Shown here: positions 62,178 through 64,000 of the stretch, in pieces
How the letters are laid out: each line of letters starts with the position of its first letter
How positions within the stretch are numbered: position 1 is the first letter of the stretch
Program-made: the position numbers and the translations under genes
The notes under the pieces: model-generated
The model's input: only the letters and a program-made list of their open reading frames with translations
The model's database searches: none
Told to the model about the DNA's origin: nothing
Assembly: GCF_016863515.1 (NCBI RefSeq)
Contig: NZ_BOPA01000011.1
Span: 146,233-210,232 of the forward strand
Reading direction: 5' to 3'
From: Micromonospora gifhornensis
GTDB taxonomy: Bacteria; Actinomycetota; Actinomycetes; Mycobacteriales; Micromonosporaceae
DNA length: 64,000 nucleotides

Positions 62178-64000
62178 GTGGCTGCGGGAGGCGGCGACGG
62201 CCCGGCCGGACGGGCCGAGGTCAGGAGACATCCACTCGGGAATCTGTGGCGACTGCGGCGCTATCTGCGCCCGCACGCCGTGGAGTTCAGCGTCCTGCTG
62301 CTGGCCGGGTTCGCCTCGACCGGGGCGGGCATCGCAGTGCCGCTGGTGGCCCAGCGGGTGGTCGACGGCCCGGTGGCCGACCGGGACCTGCGCGGGCTGT
62401 TCCAGCTTGCCGGGCTCGCGTTGGCGCTCGGCCTGATCGAGGCCCTGTTGATCTTCATCCGTCGGTGGGTGCAGTCGTCGTCCTCGGTGGCGATGGAGGC
62501 GACCATCCGCGACGACATCTACGCCCACCTGCAACGGTTGCCGGCCAGCTTCCACGACCGGTGGCCCTCCGGTCAGCTGCTCTCCCGAATCACAAGCGAC
62601 CTGTCGGTGCTGCGCCGGTTCCTCTCCTTCGGACTGCTCTTCCTCGTCCTGAACCTGACCACCTACCTGGTCGTGGTGGTGCTGCTGGTCCGGCTGCATC
62701 CGGTGCTGGGCCTGCTGGTGGCGGCCAGCGCGGTGCCGCTGTTCGTGATCGCCCGCCGCTTCGGCCGGCACTACCACGCCGCGTCCCGCCGCATGCAGGA
62801 CCAGCAGGGCGACGTCGCCACCCAGGTCGAGGAGACCGCGCAGGGTCTGCGCACCATGAAGGCGTACGGGCGGGGGCCGCAACTGACCGACCGGTTCGTG
62901 GCCAGCACCCGCGCGCTGCACGACACCGGGGTCGGCAAGGGCAGGCTGCTCGGTCGTACCGCCGCACTGCTGGACCTGGTGCCGAACCTGACCCTCGGCA
63001 TCGTGCTGGTGGCCGGTGCCGCCGCGGTCGCCGACGGCCGGCTCACCATCGGCCAACTCGTCGCCTTCGTCAGCCTCCAGTTGATGCTGATCTGGCCGGT
63101 GCAGTCGCTGGGTTGGATCATCGCCAACGGCCAGGAGGCGGCCACCGCTGCCGACCGGATCCAGGAGGTGCTGGACACCGCGCCGGCCATCGTCGACACA
63201 CCCGAGGCGGTCACGCTGGCCCGGTCGACGGTGCGCGGCCGGCTCAGCTTCGAGGCGGTCACCTTCCGCTATCCGGGCATCGCCGCGCCGGTGCTGCGGG
63301 GCATCGACCTGACCGTCGAGCCCGGTGAGACGCTCGCCCTGGTCGGCGCGACCGGCAGCGGCAAGAGCACGCTGCTGTCCCTGGTGCCCCGCTTGCACGA
63401 GGTCGAGACGGGGCGGATCACCCTCGACGACCACGACCTGCGCGACCTGCGGTTGGCCTCGCTGCGCCGGCTTGTCGCGGTGGCTTTCGAGGAACCGACG
63501 CTGTTCTCCATGTCGGTGTGGGAGAACCTCACCCTGGGCCGCCCCGACGCCGGTGCCGACGAGGTACGCGACGCTCTCGCGCTGGCGCAGGCGGAGTTCG
63601 CGTACGACCTGCCGTGGGGCCTGGACACCCGGCTCGGTGAGCAGGGGCTGTCGCTGTCCGGTGGGCAACGGCAACGCCTGGCGCTGGCCCGCGCGGTGCT
63701 GGTCCGCCCTGCGGTGCTGGTCCTCGACGATCCGCTCTCCGCGTTGGACGTGCACACCGAGGCGCTTGTGGAGTCGGCGCTCAAGCGGGTGTTGCGGGAC
63801 ATGACGGCGCTGCTGGTGGTGCACCGGCCGTCCACCATCGCGCTGGCCGACCGCGTCGCGCTGCTGGAGGACGGCCGGATCACCGCCGTCGGCCGACACA
63901 CCGACCTGCTCGCCGAGGTGCCGGCGTACCGCGCGCTGCTCTCCGCCGAACCGACCGGCACGCCACCGTCCCAGGCCGGAACGCCACCGTCCCCGGCCGA
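62178..64000 (+). CDS. ABC exporter, membrane and ATP-binding domains fused (cut by window edge)
   Basis: Predicted half-transporter of at least 607 residues, open at the right edge. Six hydrophobic helices lie in about residues 35-310, the first in VEFSVLLLAGFASTGAGIAVP. The ATPase has Walker A VGATGSGKST, signature LSLSGGQRQRLALARA and Walker B VLVLDDPLSALD. The catalytic Glu is replaced (LDDP), and the Q-loop reads AFEEPTLF with Glu instead of Gln, so its ATPase site is probably degenerate and it may pair with an active half-transporter encoded beyond the edge. The tail has two GTPPSxA repeats. Substrate unknown; a lipid or drug exporter is typical. Confidence 0.88.
   Translation, partial: MAAGGGDGPAGRAEVRRHPLGNLWRLRRYLRPHAVEFSVLLLAGFASTGAGIAVPLVAQRVVDGPVADRDLRGLFQLAGLALALGLIEALLIFIRRWVQSSSSVAMEATIRDDIYAHLQRLPASFHDRWPSGQLLSRITSDLSVLRRFLSFGLLFLVLNLTTYLVVVVLLVRLHPVLGLLVAASAVPLFVIARRFGRHYHAASRRMQDQQGDVATQVEETAQGLRTMKAYGRGPQLTDRFVASTRALHDTGVGKGRLLGRTAALLDLVPNLTLGIVLVAGAAAVADGRLTIGQLVAFVSLQLMLIWPVQSLGWIIANGQEAATAADRIQEVLDTAPAIVDTPEAVTLARSTVRGRLSFEAVTFRYPGIAAPVLRGIDLTVEPGETLALVGATGSGKSTLLSLVPRLHEVETGRITLDDHDLRDLRLASLRRLVAVAFEEPTLFSMSVWENLTLGRPDAGADEVRDALALAQAEFAYDLPWGLDTRLGEQGLSLSGGQRQRLALARAVLVRPAVLVLDDPLSALDVHTEALVESALKRVLRDMTALLVVHRPSTIALADRVALLEDGRITAVGRHTDLLAEVPAYRALLSAEPTGTPPSQAGTPPSPA

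Noticed and set aside
62097..63899. 600-codon open frame on the minus strand
   Set aside because: It is antisense to the ABC exporter with all its motifs intact; its composition (Gln/His/Arg-rich) is typical of a shadow frame in high-GC DNA.

Overview
The window is one contiguous piece of a high-GC actinobacterial chromosome, most likely Micromonospora or a close relative in Micromonosporaceae (inference). Supporting signs are the third-position GC bias, a mycothiol gene (mshB), an AdnAB-type helicase-nuclease pair, an XRE/DUF397 pair, a DIP1984-family remnant, an Sdh1-type succinate dehydrogenase, and dispersed GGGGCCCC-cored and hairpin repeats of a kind I associate with Micromonospora. Both edges cut a gene: an M14 carboxypeptidase on the left and an ABC exporter on the right. 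No rRNA, intact tRNA, CRISPR array, complete insertion sequence or biosynthetic gene cluster is visible.

Layout. 0-8 kb: secreted M14 peptidase, MFS exporter, XRE regulator with its DUF397 partner, then an operon of two M16 peptidases and a NudC-like Nudix enzyme joined by ATGA overlaps. 8-17 kb: cold-shock protein, the AdnA/AdnB-like pair, two LOG-family genes. 17-33 kb: dapE/dapD divergent pair, large secreted subtilase with two palindromes at its promoter, acetyltransferase, a 12-helix membrane protein with a cytosolic hydrolase-like end, kinase plus SIMPL pair, prephenate dehydrogenase, M48 peptidase, dapC-fdxA. 33-44 kb: GNAT, two small membrane proteins, mshB, S9 peptidase, and an oppDFCBA-like peptide transporter. 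44-51 kb: tldD/pmbA linked by a repeat-encoded small ORF, and sdhCAB. 51-56 kb: accessory stretch with MutT, PCD-like, PH-domain, DivIVA-domain and GntR genes, an AEC-transporter fragment, an isolated tRNA-like T-arm and a 5'-truncated DIP1984 gene. 56-64 kb: methyltransferase, hemerythrin, SanA-like protein, YchF, and an alkylation-repair operon (ada-alkA fusion plus ogt) followed by an ABC exporter.

Themes. Three DAP/lysine genes (dapE, dapD, dapC) sit in two loci. Peptide turnover is prominent: M14, M16 x2, S8, M48, S9, TldD/PmbA and an Opp transporter. DNA repair is represented by AdnAB, Ada-AlkA, Ogt and MutT. About ten genes have a TANNNT-like -10 box ending 6-8 bases before the start codon and no convincing Shine-Dalgarno sequence, which predicts leaderless mRNAs. 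The most unusual features are the relay-like small ORF between tldD and pmbA, a perfect 21-bp inverted repeat inserted in frame in the AlkA domain, a dapC that seems to need a CTG start, and the decayed island at 53-55 kb. I did not find a clear, complete, previously undescribed system.
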